A DNA stretch of 64,000 nucleotides, from contig CAZBEQ010000005.1 of NCBI GenBank assembly GCA_964490975.1, forward strand, positions 1-64,000, written 5' to 3'. Source of the stretch: DTU013 sp964490975 (GTDB lineage Bacteria > Bacillota > Clostridia > Acetivibrionales > DTU013). The position numbers and the translations under genes were made by a program. Below the pieces are notes generated by a model. The model did not search any database. It was not told the DNA's origin and saw nothing but the letters and a program-made list of their open reading frames with translations. Below are positions 16,493-25,368 of the stretch, in pieces. The stretch's first letter is position 1. Each line of letters opens with the position of its first letter.

Positions 16493-16987
16493 TTACTTTT
16501 TGCCCTGATATACTATAATACCGCCTATAATGACTAAAAGCAGCGGAAGCATGAATTTCAGCTGGAAAACCGAAGGCATAAACTGCTTGCCCAGTACCAG
16601 TATTCCTACGCCAACCAGTATTGTCCCCAGCACTACCCTGTTTTTCTCGGAGTTGTACTTTGCAGGGCGATCCCAATTGTCTGCATCATTGTAAAAATCC
16701 TTAACAAAATCATCATTGTTGTTTGCCTTTGTACCCGGGTCAGAGTATGTGCTGCCATAAGCTTCTCTGCTGCGATCCTGGCCCCACTGACTTTCATCAG
16801 GTGTATAGCCTTTGTCCTCAGGCATTATAAGCGCTGCAATAAGATAAACAATTAGGCCCCATCCCATCAACAACGCCAGTATACTGACTATTCTGACTAT
16901 CACAACATCTATATGCAGATATTCGGACAGGCCTCCGCAGACTCCCAGCAATACCTTGTTTCTTCTTGAGCGATGCAATCTTTCCAT
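16493..16987 (-). CDS. PspC domain membrane protein
   Basis: The N-terminus MERLHRSRRNKVLLGVCGGLSEYLHID is a PspC domain (about 5-60) with one strong membrane helix (IVRIVSILALLMGWGLIVYLIAALI) and the typical end MPEDKG. After a polar Asp/Asn-rich linker, two more helices follow near the C-terminus (VVLGTILVGVGILVLG and FMLPLLLVIIGGIIVYQ). PspC proteins are linked to envelope stress. Start at 16987 gives 164 residues and an AAGGAG at 8 nt; upstream ATGs are too close to or lack an RBS. The isoprenoid-type gene follows after 13 bp. Confidence 0.88.
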   Translation of the reverse strand: MERLHRSRRNKVLLGVCGGLSEYLHIDVVIVRIVSILALLMGWGLIVYLIAALIMPEDKGYTPDESQWGQDRSREAYGSTYSDPGTKANNNDDFVKDFYNDADNWDRPAKYNSEKNRVVLGTILVGVGILVLGKQFMPSVFQLKFMLPLLLVIIGGIIVYQGKK

Positions 16988-17051
16988 ATTCATTACTCCT
17001 TCATCTTGTATTGTGCTTTCATAAGATAATACGAAGATATTGTAATAATGT

Positions 17052-17783
17052 CTAATAATTCTTATCAATTATTATTTCATTGTCATACACCGGTTTTATT
17101 TCAGCTCCCGGCGACACGATAAGAAATTCCTCTTCATTCCAATCTCCGTTGACCATTAAATCTATCAATCTTGTATTTCCTTTGATAAATCGTGTCTGCT
17201 TTCCGGATTCTTTTGCATGTTTGATAAAGGAGGACCGTATATCTGTATCATCAAAAGCATCAAGTTCAATATATGTCAGAAATCCAACCTCATTTTTTAC
17301 TTCCATCATTTCAATTAAATAGTCCGCATTCTCTTGTCCGTATTTATCTATAAGCTCTTTATAATAAGCATCATGATCCTTGGTAACAATCCCGGATGCG
17401 CTATCCGGATACCATCCCCCAAGTCTTTCATAATAGCATGCGCAGGACCATTGGGCGCTCGGCGTCTGACCGAAATGCTCCAAATAAGCCGACCTGCTTC
17501 CCAGAAAAATTGTGCAGCAGTCATGAGCGCGCGGAATCACCAGCGGAATAGAGCGTGCCCTCAGCCCTGCTGTGCTATTGCCGCAAAGTCCGTAGCCGAG
17601 AAGTATGGCATCGTATTTTTCGGGAGTCCTGTCTATTATAGTCTGGATCTCAGACCTTAGATTATCAGGCTTGACATGTGAACGTTGTTCAGAAAATTCA
17701 GCGTCCACCAAATGATGTGTCTTTGCTGCAGCTGAATATACAAGTCTTGAAAAAACCTCGCATGAAATCATCTTAAATTTCAT
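17052..17783 (-). CDS. DUF1638 domain-containing protein
   Basis: A 243-residue soluble protein recognisable by the DUF1638 core YDAILLGYGLCGNSTAGL, IPRAHDCCTIFLGS and the Cys/aromatic segment QWSCACYYERLGGWYPD. The family is seen near corrinoid and methyltransferase genes in some anaerobes, but its function is unknown. The conserved His and paired Cys suggest metal or cofactor binding (inference). Its start overlaps the end of the YbhN-like gene by 4 nt, so the two are co-translated. Confidence 0.85.
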   Translation of the reverse strand: MKFKMISCEVFSRLVYSAAAKTHHLVDAEFSEQRSHVKPDNLRSEIQTIIDRTPEKYDAILLGYGLCGNSTAGLRARSIPLVIPRAHDCCTIFLGSRSAYLEHFGQTPSAQWSCACYYERLGGWYPDSASGIVTKDHDAYYKELIDKYGQENADYLIEMMEVKNEVGFLTYIELDAFDDTDIRSSFIKHAKESGKQTRFIKGNTRLIDLMVNGDWNEEEFLIVSPGAEIKPVYDNEIIIDKNY

Positions 17784-18964
17784 TTTCGCCCATCCTGCTG
17801 CCGTTTGTCATTTATATGCTTTTTAATGTCTTGCCGCATATCTCTGTGGTTTTCTCTCTGCACGGCAGTGTCAGTTCCGGCCTCGAGCTCGGCAACAGGT
17901 TCGTTGCCAGCTCCTACGTCGATGATATTTTCCTGCACATGTTCAAGAGGCTTCTCAGGAGCAAAAAGCGCAAATAGTCCACCGATAACTACGGAAGAAT
18001 AGTAGCTGAGAAGTCTGTAAATAAGGATGACAGGAATAATGAAGCTTTTTGTGAAGAACATTCCATAGAACATGTAGCTCAGTCCTTCAACCCCTCCGGT
18101 GGCACCGGGGGTAGGTACGATCAGTGACAGTAGTATGATCATGGATTGTGAAGCTATTACTTCGAGCGGCGAGACCCTGAAAGACTCTACAGCTAGTTGA
18201 ATGAAGTAGGTTATAAGAAATAAGGAAGTAAACTGCACTACCTGTAAGAACGTCAATCCGGCGAGAATTCGCTGATCCTTCTTTATGATCTGTGCTCCTC
18301 CCCGGAAGCTCTCAAGTTCGGACTTGATTTTTTTCTCTAAAGCAGAAGGATTTTTAATAAGCTTTAGCTTTGACAAAAGTCTTGCAAAAAACATCATTAT
18401 ACTTTTAGCCAAATGCCCTTTATACAGAAGCAATATGACAAACACAAGAAAGGCAGTGTTTATTGCCAGCCCGGAGAGGAATAAATACTTGAATTCCGGT
18501 ATTCTGGAAGCAAAAACACCTCCATAGAAAATGTATTCAACAATTCCGTATATTACGATTATTGCCTGGTGTATAAAGGTCTTGACCACAAAAATCGATG
18601 CGGAAACGCCAGGCTTGACTCCATCCTTAACCATTACATAGGCTTGTACAGGCTCACCGCCTCCTGCAAATGGAGTAATGGAATGAAAAAACTGACCTAT
18701 CATCGTGACCTTGATAGAATCCTTCCATCGATAGCCTTTTTCCATTGTGACAGTTATCCTGTGCAGGATGGCTGCATCAAGTATCCAGTATATGATCATA
18801 CAGCCAAAACCTGCGACCAGCCAATACGCCTTTGCATTTTTTATTATATGCACCAGCTCATCAAAGCTGTCTGTAAAAAAAATCAACGCAATAAGCAGTA
18901 TCGCCGAGGATAGTACTATAAATAATTTGAATATTTTTTTCTTCATCTTTATCTTTAGGATCAC
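17780..18964 (-). CDS. YbhN/UPF0104 flippase-like integral membrane protein
   Basis: About seven or eight hydrophobic helices and the family motif FHSITPFAGGGEPVQAYVM, as in the membrane half of lysylphosphatidylglycerol synthases (MprF) and YbhN. LIVPTPGATGGVEGLSYMFYG is the second conserved motif. There is no aminoacyl-transferase domain, so it is not a full MprF. The polar C-terminal tail (about 335-394) is charged. The GTG at 18964 and the ATG at 18946 both lack a strong RBS, so the start is uncertain. It is 12 bp after the Asp23 gene and overlaps DUF1638 downstream. Confidence 0.87.
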   Translation of the reverse strand: MILKIKMKKKIFKLFIVLSSAILLIALIFFTDSFDELVHIIKNAKAYWLVAGFGCMIIYWILDAAILHRITVTMEKGYRWKDSIKVTMIGQFFHSITPFAGGGEPVQAYVMVKDGVKPGVSASIFVVKTFIHQAIIVIYGIVEYIFYGGVFASRIPEFKYLFLSGLAINTAFLVFVILLLYKGHLAKSIMMFFARLLSKLKLIKNPSALEKKIKSELESFRGGAQIIKKDQRILAGLTFLQVVQFTSLFLITYFIQLAVESFRVSPLEVIASQSMIILLSLIVPTPGATGGVEGLSYMFYGMFFTKSFIIPVILIYRLLSYYSSVVIGGLFALFAPEKPLEHVQENIIDVGAGNEPVAELEAGTDTAVQRENHRDMRQDIKKHINDKRQQDGRK

Positions 18965-18976
18965 ATAAACTGGAAA

Positions 18977-19384
18977 TCATGCCTGAGGATTAACATCATC
19001 GATCACTTCGACTTTGTTTGCCTCCTTATTAATATTGACACCAAGGACACTGATATTAACGTTCAGGACCTCAAGCCCTGTCATTTCTTCAACAGCCTTG
19101 CGTACCCTGCTCTGCATGTCACGGGCTGCATCATGGATCTTGCAACCGTACTGCATCACTACTGAAAGATCCAGGCTCACCTGGTTTTCTTTCAATTCGA
19201 CCTTGATGCCCTTACTTGGGACTTTTCGTCCAAGCATTCCGGCAATGCCGTCAACAAAGCTTCCTCCCATGGAAGCTACATTCTCATTTCCTGAGGCAGC
19301 AATACCGGCTATTGTTGCTATGACTTCCTCTGAAATCCGTATTTTGTCCTCCCCGTATTGTTGTTCTTTCACCAATTCATTCAT
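18977..19384 (-). CDS. Asp23/Gls24 family envelope stress protein
   Basis: A 135-residue soluble Asp23 domain, with IRISEEVIATIAGIAASGNENVASM, the alternating beta stretch VSLDLSVVMQYGCKI, and VNVNISVLGVNI-like strands at the end. The family associates with the inner membrane in Gram-positive bacteria and responds to envelope or alkaline stress. AAGGAG lies about 9 nt before the ATG. It follows asnS by 37 bp and leads into the YbhN-DUF1638 pair. Confidence 0.92.
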   Translation of the reverse strand: MNELVKEQQYGEDKIRISEEVIATIAGIAASGNENVASMGGSFVDGIAGMLGRKVPSKGIKVELKENQVSLDLSVVMQYGCKIHDAARDMQSRVRKAVEEMTGLEVLNVNISVLGVNINKEANKVEVIDDVNPQA

Positions 19385-19421
19385 ATTATACGTCTCCTTT
19401 ACAGATTTGTTTTATCAATAA

Positions 19422-20813
19422 TTAAAAATCTGCAGACTTGGTAGTTCTCGGGAACGGCACCACATCCCTGATATTGGACATACCGGTCAGATACATTACT
19501 GCTCTTTCAAAGCCAAGACCAAATCCGGCATGCTTTGTCCCTCCAAATTTACGAAGGTCCATATACCATTTGTAATCCTCCTGGTCCAAGCCCAGCTCCT
19601 CCATACGACTCGCCAGCAGATCATAGCGCTCTTCTCTCTGGCTGCCCCCTATGATCTCACCGACACCAGGGACAAGCAGATCCATAGCAGCGACCGTTTT
19701 GCCATCGTCATTCAGACGCATATAGAATGCCTTTATATCCTTGGGGTAATCTGTAAGGAACACAGGCTTTTTAAAGATTTTTTCAGTCAGATATCTCTCG
19801 TGCTCAGTTTGAAGATCCGTTCCCCATTTAACAGGATACTCAAAATTATCATTGTTCTTTTCCAGTATTTCGACAGCTTCTGTATAAGTAAGATGTCCGA
19901 AATCTGACTGGACTATATTATTAAGTCTTTCAAGAAGCGTATTGTCTACAAAGCTATTGAAGAATTCCAGCTCCTCAGGTACATTTTCCAGGCAGTAGCT
20001 AATCAAATATTTCATCATATCTTCAGCCAAAGCCATATCATCATTAAGATCGGCAAAGGCAATTTCCGGCTCTATCATCCAAAATTCAGCAGCATGTCTT
20101 GCAGTATTTGAATTTTCAGCACGAAATGTAGGACCGAAGGTATATATTTCCCCAAATGCCATACAGTATGTTTCTCCCGATAGCTGACCGCTTACAGTAA
20201 GGCTTGTTTGTTTCCCAAAAAAGTCCTTTGAAAAATCAACTGAGCCTTTTTCATCCCTCGGAATATTATCAAGGTCAAGGGTGGTAACCTTGAACATTTC
20301 TCCGGCGCCCTCACAGTCGCTGCCTGTGATTATTGGAGTCTGAACATAAACAAAGCCCCTCTCCTGGAAAAAGCGGTGTATCGCAAATGATGCGGCGCTT
20401 CTTAGCCTGAAAACGGCAGCGAAGGTATTGGTCCTTGGTCTCAGGTGCGCTATTGTCCTTAAAAACTCAAATGAATGACGCTTTTTCTGTAATGGATAAT
20501 CAGGTGAGCAAAGACCTTCAACCTCTATATCATTAGCTTTCAGCTCAAAGGACTGTTTCGCTTCAGGAGTTGCCACCAGCTGCCCCCGGACCTTTATAGA
20601 TGAACCCTGCGGCAGCTTCGCTATTTCTTTAAAATTGTCCATTGTCTCTTCTTCAAATACTATCTGAAGATTCTTAAAAAATGAACCGTCATTTAACTCA
20701 ATAAATCCAAAGGATTTTGAATCCCTTATAGTCCTTACCCAGCCGGCCACCTCAATCTCTTTTCCGAAATGCTCGCCAGCTTCCCTGTATAATTGCTTTA
20801 TGCTGTATTTCAC
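19422..20813 (-). CDS. asnS: Asparaginyl-tRNA synthetase
   Basis: Class IIb aminoacyl-tRNA synthetase charging tRNA-Asn. The 463-residue protein has an N-terminal OB fold binding the anticodon (about 15-105) and a class II core with motif 2 (FRAENSNTARHAAEFWMIEPE) and motif 3 (GFGLGFERAVMYLTG). It ends in RTTKSADF, typical for AsnRS. The start is GTG with GGAGG 7 nt upstream. The upstream gap holds a REP-like palindrome, and no T-box leader was seen. Confidence 0.96.
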   Translation of the reverse strand: MKYSIKQLYREAGEHFGKEIEVAGWVRTIRDSKSFGFIELNDGSFFKNLQIVFEEETMDNFKEIAKLPQGSSIKVRGQLVATPEAKQSFELKANDIEVEGLCSPDYPLQKKRHSFEFLRTIAHLRPRTNTFAAVFRLRSAASFAIHRFFQERGFVYVQTPIITGSDCEGAGEMFKVTTLDLDNIPRDEKGSVDFSKDFFGKQTSLTVSGQLSGETYCMAFGEIYTFGPTFRAENSNTARHAAEFWMIEPEIAFADLNDDMALAEDMMKYLISYCLENVPEELEFFNSFVDNTLLERLNNIVQSDFGHLTYTEAVEILEKNNDNFEYPVKWGTDLQTEHERYLTEKIFKKPVFLTDYPKDIKAFYMRLNDDGKTVAAMDLLVPGVGEIIGGSQREERYDLLASRMEELGLDQEDYKWYMDLRKFGGTKHAGFGLGFERAVMYLTGMSNIRDVVPFPRTTKSADF

Positions 20814-20886
20814 CGAACTTCCTCCCTTAGCTTAATGGATACATTCCTTCCAAAGAAACGTCCCCTATATTATACCACATTGATGA

Positions 20887-20976
20887 TTGAAATAGGGGTC
20901 AGGCTTGAATAATTCCCTTATTTTCTTTCTATAAAATGAAAATAAGGGAATTATTCAAGCCTGACCCCCATTTCAA
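20887..20976. repeat. REP-like palindromic element (GGGGTCAGGC type)
   Basis: Two 39-nt arms (20887-20925 and 20938-20976) are complementary at 38 of 39 positions around a 12-nt loop. The arm carries GGGGTCAGGCTTGAATAATT. Elements of this GGGGTCAGGC type are common intergenic repeats mobilised by REP-associated tyrosine transposases (RAYT/TnpA-REP). No such transposase lies in the window. It sits between the divergent asnS and the phosphoesterase gene. Confidence 0.85.
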
Positions 20977-21040
20977 TTTTTTACTTAATAAAGTATAATA
21001 CTAAAATAATATAAAAAATTGTGCCGGGACATGGTGAATT

Positions 21041-21634
21041 ATGAAAATTCTACTGGTTGCAGATCGCGAAGAACCATATATTTGGGATTATTTTGATAGA
21101 GAACATTTCAAAGATGTTGAACTGATATTGTCCTGTGGTGATGTTAAAGCAGAATATTTGTCGTTTCTTGTGACAATGATAAACGCACCTCTTTTTTATG
21201 TCCCGGGAAATCACAACAAAAGCTACCTTCAGAATCCTCCCGAAGGATGCGAGTCTGCCGATGATGGTCTTATTGTATATAAGGGGATAAGGATAGTAGG
21301 CCTTGGAGGCAGTATTAATTATAACAATAAGGAGTACCAATATACCGAGGAACAGATGGCAAAGAGGATCGGCAAGCTGAAACGCACTATCAAAAAGCAT
21401 AAGGGCTTCGATATCCTGCTTGCTCATTCCCCCGCTGCCGGTCTGGGCGACGGAACCGACCGTGCTCATATGGGTTTCAAATGCTTTGTCGAAATGCTCG
21501 ATACCTACTCTCCCAAGTACTTTTTTCATGGGCATCAGCACCTTTGCTATGGACGTTTTCCAAGAAGCCTGCAGTACAAGGATACCACCATAATAAACGC
21601 ATACGGCTATCACCTTATAGATTACAATTTTTGA
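21041..21634 (+). CDS. Metallophosphoesterase family protein
   Basis: A 197-residue calcineurin-like phosphoesterase. The metal-binding motifs are visible in order: ILSCGDVKAEYL (GD), VPGNHNKSY (GNH), ILLAHSP (H) and FFHGHQHLCYG (GHxH). The first D-x-H motif is replaced by VADREEP near the N-terminus, so the usual His of that motif is absent. Substrate is unknown. A TATAAT at 20994-20999 right after the REP element may be its -10 box. The RBS is weak (GGTGAATT). The gene ends 15 bp from the convergent BMP gene. Confidence 0.85.
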   Translation: MKILLVADREEPYIWDYFDREHFKDVELILSCGDVKAEYLSFLVTMINAPLFYVPGNHNKSYLQNPPEGCESADDGLIVYKGIRIVGLGGSINYNNKEYQYTEEQMAKRIGKLKRTIKKHKGFDILLAHSPAAGLGDGTDRAHMGFKCFVEMLDTYSPKYFFHGHQHLCYGRFPRSLQYKDTTIINAYGYHLIDYNF

Positions 21635-21649
21635 ACAATCCAGTCCCAG

Positions 21650-23560
21650 TTAATTGTTTCCAATCTCAGGGAGCTCTTCATCTATTATATTCACATACCA
21701 GTCCATGCCAATTATCTGTTCTCTCGTTGCGATCTCATCCTTCTTTACACGCAGTATACCATCCTGGCTGTATATGGGACCTGTGAACGGATGATACAAA
21801 CCGTTGCTTATCATTTTTATCATAAAATCCAACAATTTCTGAGTTTCCGGCGGTACAAGCCTTCGTGAGTAAAAGAAGTCAACTATTCCGGAATCCATGC
21901 CCCACCAGAAATTGATCACCCTCTGGTCTGCGCCGAAAGGCTTCCACGAGCTTTTCATAAGATTCCTGAGCATTTTTTCATAAAATACTCCCCAGTTCCA
22001 GACCGGTGCAGCAATATACTCATTGACTCGTCCTTCCGGTCCCCTGGTCACGGCATATACACCATATTCATCAGTATCCTTACGGTTTGAAAGAGTATCA
22101 TGGTGGGCTATCACATCCGCTCCCTGCTTTATGAGGATATCACTGGCAGCTTCCGATTGATGCCTGTCATCCCAGCTATGAATGAATTCAACCTTGACCT
22201 TGACATCCGGATTTACCATTCTGGCACCGAGAGCAAAGGAGTTTATACCGTTCACGACTTCAGGTATCGGTCTTGTGCCCACATATCCAAGTATATTGGT
22301 TTTAGTAACAGCACCCGAGGCTATGCCAGCCAGAAACCTTGGTTCATATATCCTGCCGAAATAGGTGTTCACATGCTTGAATGAATGTGTCTCAGAGCAG
22401 TTAAGATATTTAGTGCCCGGAAACTCGAGCGCCGCCTTGAGCGTAGCATTTATAAAGGCCGGACTGGTCACAAAGACCACATCATTGCCATCCTGTGCCA
22501 GCTGCTTCAAAGTACTGTATGCTTCAGCTGTTTCAGGAACATTATCCACAAAGGACGTACTGATCATATCACCGAATACCTTACTGACATGTATCCTTCC
22601 CATCTCCTGTGCATAAGTCCAGCTGGAGGTCCCGGTATCCTTGGCATAAACAAATGCAACTTTTAACGTCTTCTTAGGCTTCACAAATGTAGTTAACGTA
22701 GAAATAAGGTTCTCTCCGCTGTCCACCGCCGGTACAGTCTGAATGTCGGCGGATTTGTTGCTGCTCATCTGGTCAAGTTCGATCAAAAAGCTGCTGAGTC
22801 TTGATTTTACCTTATGTTCGTCGATCTCCCGCGGCATTCCGTATACTGTTATGTACTCCATGAATGCATCTCCCGTTGTGATCGGAAGTTCCTGTCCGCC
22901 CAGTTCAAGGTAGATCTTCCTGAACGGCATGTATACGGAATTGGCAAAGTACTTGTATTTATCGAATTCGGAAAACTCAGGAGCCGGTTCAAAATTATCA
23001 AGGTATCCCATCAGCTGGTTGAAGGAATTTCTTTTTGTGAACCATATCAGGTTTATACCTGTTTTTTTATAAAACTCCATGAATTCATAATATATCGAAA
23101 CATCTGTGTCGTTCTCATCTCTTTTGGGCACCAGTCTTGATACTCTGCCCTGTATTGAATATGCGTCAAAATATTTTAGTACGCTGACTCTTTTGTTGCC
23201 CTCAACTACATAAAACCAATTAAGGTATTCATAAACCTTAATAGGATCTCGTATGCCTTCATTTATATGGGCTTTGCACAAATTAGACCATTTTGCGGCA
23301 AATTCTGTTTTCTGAGTCAGCAAAGGCATAAAATTGCCTGCAAATGACCTGCTTCTGCCATAAGTGTATGTACCAACGATTTTCTTGAGAGGGATCTCTA
23401 TGATGCCAAGATCCAGCTCATAAATTATTTCTATATTCTTCAGAATGCCTTCCAGAAATGGCAGGTATCCGGTCAAACCCTTTGAAATACTTTTGGAATA
23501 TTCCTTGACTCCAAGCTTACGCGCAGTGATATAATGGCTGTCTGCTTCCATCCTGTCCAT
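21650..23560 (-). CDS. Cytoplasmic BMP-domain protein fused to a ParB-like N-terminus
   Basis: The C-terminal part (from about residue 300) is a Bmp/Med-type periplasmic-binding-protein fold: KVAFVYAKDTGTSSWTYAQEMGR, VFVTSPAFINATLKAA, YFGRIYEPRFLAGIASG, APVWNWGVFYEKM. This is the purine nucleoside-binding family of lipoproteins. Here there is no signal peptide or lipobox. The first 230 residues instead contain a ParB/sulfiredoxin-like pattern (IPLKKIVGTYTYGRSRSF and VVEGNKRVSVLKYF). The protein is thus probably an intracellular ligand sensor, not a transporter subunit (inference). ATG at 23560 follows AAAGGGTGGGG; the ATG at 23587 lacks an RBS. No ABC transporter genes are adjacent. Confidence 0.75.
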   Translation of the reverse strand: MDRMEADSHYITARKLGVKEYSKSISKGLTGYLPFLEGILKNIEIIYELDLGIIEIPLKKIVGTYTYGRSRSFAGNFMPLLTQKTEFAAKWSNLCKAHINEGIRDPIKVYEYLNWFYVVEGNKRVSVLKYFDAYSIQGRVSRLVPKRDENDTDVSIYYEFMEFYKKTGINLIWFTKRNSFNQLMGYLDNFEPAPEFSEFDKYKYFANSVYMPFRKIYLELGGQELPITTGDAFMEYITVYGMPREIDEHKVKSRLSSFLIELDQMSSNKSADIQTVPAVDSGENLISTLTTFVKPKKTLKVAFVYAKDTGTSSWTYAQEMGRIHVSKVFGDMISTSFVDNVPETAEAYSTLKQLAQDGNDVVFVTSPAFINATLKAALEFPGTKYLNCSETHSFKHVNTYFGRIYEPRFLAGIASGAVTKTNILGYVGTRPIPEVVNGINSFALGARMVNPDVKVKVEFIHSWDDRHQSEAASDILIKQGADVIAHHDTLSNRKDTDEYGVYAVTRGPEGRVNEYIAAPVWNWGVFYEKMLRNLMKSSWKPFGADQRVINFWWGMDSGIVDFFYSRRLVPPETQKLLDFMIKMISNGLYHPFTGPIYSQDGILRVKKDEIATREQIIGMDWYVNIIDEELPEIGNN

Positions 23561-23598
23561 ATTGCCCCACCCTTTCCTATTTTCCATGCTGCATGTAG

Positions 23599-24093
23599 TT
23601 ACAGCAGCTTTTGATAATATACGACATCAAGCCATCGTCCAAACTTATTTCCGGCTTCAACCATATGTGCACACTTATTATAGTCCATAGAGGTGAAAAG
23701 TCTTATACTTGCTGTGTTTTCACCGCATATAACGGCCAGCAGTGTATGAAAGCCGTGACTGCGGGCAATTTGTTCCAGTTCCCTTACTGCATATGGTCCG
23801 ATTCTTCTTCCCGTATGACCGGGCTTCAGATATATAGTGATCTCACCCGTACGATCGTACGCCTCACGTTTTTTATACCTTGCAAGTATGCAGTATCCGC
23901 AGAACTTCTCTTCTTCCATCAGCGCAAAAGCAGGAAATCTTGGGTCTCCATCAAACAATATATCCTTCATTTCAGCTTTAGTTATTTCATTTGTATGAAA
24001 TGTTGCCGTTGTCTGTGTTATATAATAATTATATACTGCAACAGCTTCCGGCAGAAGTTCATCACTCATAGGTACAAGTTTGTACGGTTCCAT
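23599..24093 (-). CDS. GNAT family N-acetyltransferase (Pat/phosphinothricin-type)
   Basis: A 164-residue acetyl-CoA-dependent N-acetyltransferase. AVAVYNYYITQTTATFHT near the start, the GEITIYLKPGHTGRRIG acetyl-CoA loop, and HTLLAVICGENTASIRLF with GRWLDVVYYQKLL at the end resemble the phosphinothricin/methionine sulfoximine acetyltransferase group. Substrate is not predictable. ATG at 24093 has AAGGAG 8 nt upstream; the ATG 6 nt earlier is too close to it. It follows the PDZ gene by 12 bp. Confidence 0.88.
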   Translation of the reverse strand: MEPYKLVPMSDELLPEAVAVYNYYITQTTATFHTNEITKAEMKDILFDGDPRFPAFALMEEEKFCGYCILARYKKREAYDRTGEITIYLKPGHTGRRIGPYAVRELEQIARSHGFHTLLAVICGENTASIRLFTSMDYNKCAHMVEAGNKFGRWLDVVYYQKLL

Positions 24094-24105
24094 AGGCATA
24101 TCTCC

Positions 24106-25356
24106 TTAAACCTTGTTATCGATGTCCCTAAAGCGGCTTACGATATTTCTCAGTATACTTATACGGTCAAAATAGCTTTTTTTATAAGTTACTTCCTTTT
24201 CTCTGGGCACTGTTATTATTCCGAGCGAATTATAGCCTTGCGGATAACACTTGTATTCGAGAGTCTTTTCAACATCATCACCGCTTTTTATCCGTATCCA
24301 TGTATAGGTAGGAAAATCCTTTAACGCTTCACTGATACCTTCTTCGGTCTGAACATCGTTTTGGTTTATACCAAGGATGATATCTCCGCGTTGCAGCCCC
24401 ATTGCTGCTGCATGACTGCCGGGCAGCACATCCATAACCCTAAGGCCTCTCTTTACTGCGCTGTACAAAGGTTTCCCTCTTTTTTCATGCCAAGCTGAAA
24501 GTATATGTAGTCCCTCCTTGCCTGCAATACAAAATACGACACCTAAAACGCCAACCCACCGTACATTTCTTGAAATCAGAGCAAGTACCAATAAAACAGT
24601 ACTATAGCAAAACAACAGCATTGAACTTCTTTTGATTTTCTCCTCAGGCTGCAATGTGACCGCGATGTCTGTATGGCTAAGTACTGCTGCCAGGCAGTCA
24701 AGGCCTAAAAAGCCAACTCCTTCAGTAAATAACGAAGTATTGAATATCAAAGACAGGCCTGATGAAAAATCTAATGATACTGGGCGCTGCTGCATCAAAT
24801 ATGTGAAAAATACAACAGGTACTAACCAGTACCTCCTTATCAGAAATGCCCCTGTTATCTCATTTTGATGCCTCATAAATACGGGTATGAAATCTTTTTT
24901 TCTGCTTAAGAAAATCAGTATGCCTTCTGTAAACTGAAGTACGGCAACAAGGCATAACAAAGACGGCAGGTTGATATCGGGAGCGCCAAAAATGAGGCTT
25001 ATCGCCGCCAATAGTCCCGCAGAATACGGAAGGCTTACAAACCTCAGGTCAACCAACAGCAGCAGGCACATAACATAAAACAGATACCTGACCGTATCTG
25101 TTTCAATAGTAACACCAGCTGCCACAGTGAGGAAGCTGGAAGCAAAACCGGCTGCCAGTCCTGTAAGGATCATTTTTTCAATTATCTCCCTTATACTGTA
25201 TGCCGGTATGCCGTAAACTTCTGATTGCAGCTCTGAATATTTCTGGTATTGTGCTTTGATAAAGATAATCACCAAAACGTAAAGTGTTATAAATATGTAA
25301 TTTCCCAGAAACGAATAAAGCATCTGTGCAGCTATTGCGCCTGCCATCTTCAGCAC
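24106..25356 (-). CDS. Polytopic membrane protein with C-terminal PDZ domain, MinJ-like
   Basis: Eight or so membrane helices occupy residues 1-300. A PDZ domain follows (about 305-375: GLRVMDVLPGSHAAAMGLQRGDIILGINQ), with an Arg/Lys-rich tail. This layout and the size (about 416 residues) match MinJ of B. subtilis, which bridges DivIVA and MinD. The assignment is by architecture only. No protease motif is visible. The GTG start at 25356 has AGGAG 9 nt upstream; the upstream TTG directly abuts that RBS. It is 12 bp from the icd stop. Confidence 0.7.
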   Translation of the reverse strand: MLKMAGAIAAQMLYSFLGNYIFITLYVLVIIFIKAQYQKYSELQSEVYGIPAYSIREIIEKMILTGLAAGFASSFLTVAAGVTIETDTVRYLFYVMCLLLLVDLRFVSLPYSAGLLAAISLIFGAPDINLPSLLCLVAVLQFTEGILIFLSRKKDFIPVFMRHQNEITGAFLIRRYWLVPVVFFTYLMQQRPVSLDFSSGLSLIFNTSLFTEGVGFLGLDCLAAVLSHTDIAVTLQPEEKIKRSSMLLFCYSTVLLVLALISRNVRWVGVLGVVFCIAGKEGLHILSAWHEKRGKPLYSAVKRGLRVMDVLPGSHAAAMGLQRGDIILGINQNDVQTEEGISEALKDFPTYTWIRIKSGDDVEKTLEYKCYPQGYNSLGIITVPREKEVTYKKSYFDRISILRNIVSRFRDIDNKV

Positions 25357-25368
25357 ACAGTTCAACTC

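Noticed and set aside
20814..21040. T-box leader for asnS
   Set aside because: No AGGGTGGnACCGCG-like antiterminator block; the gap is filled by the REP-like palindrome.
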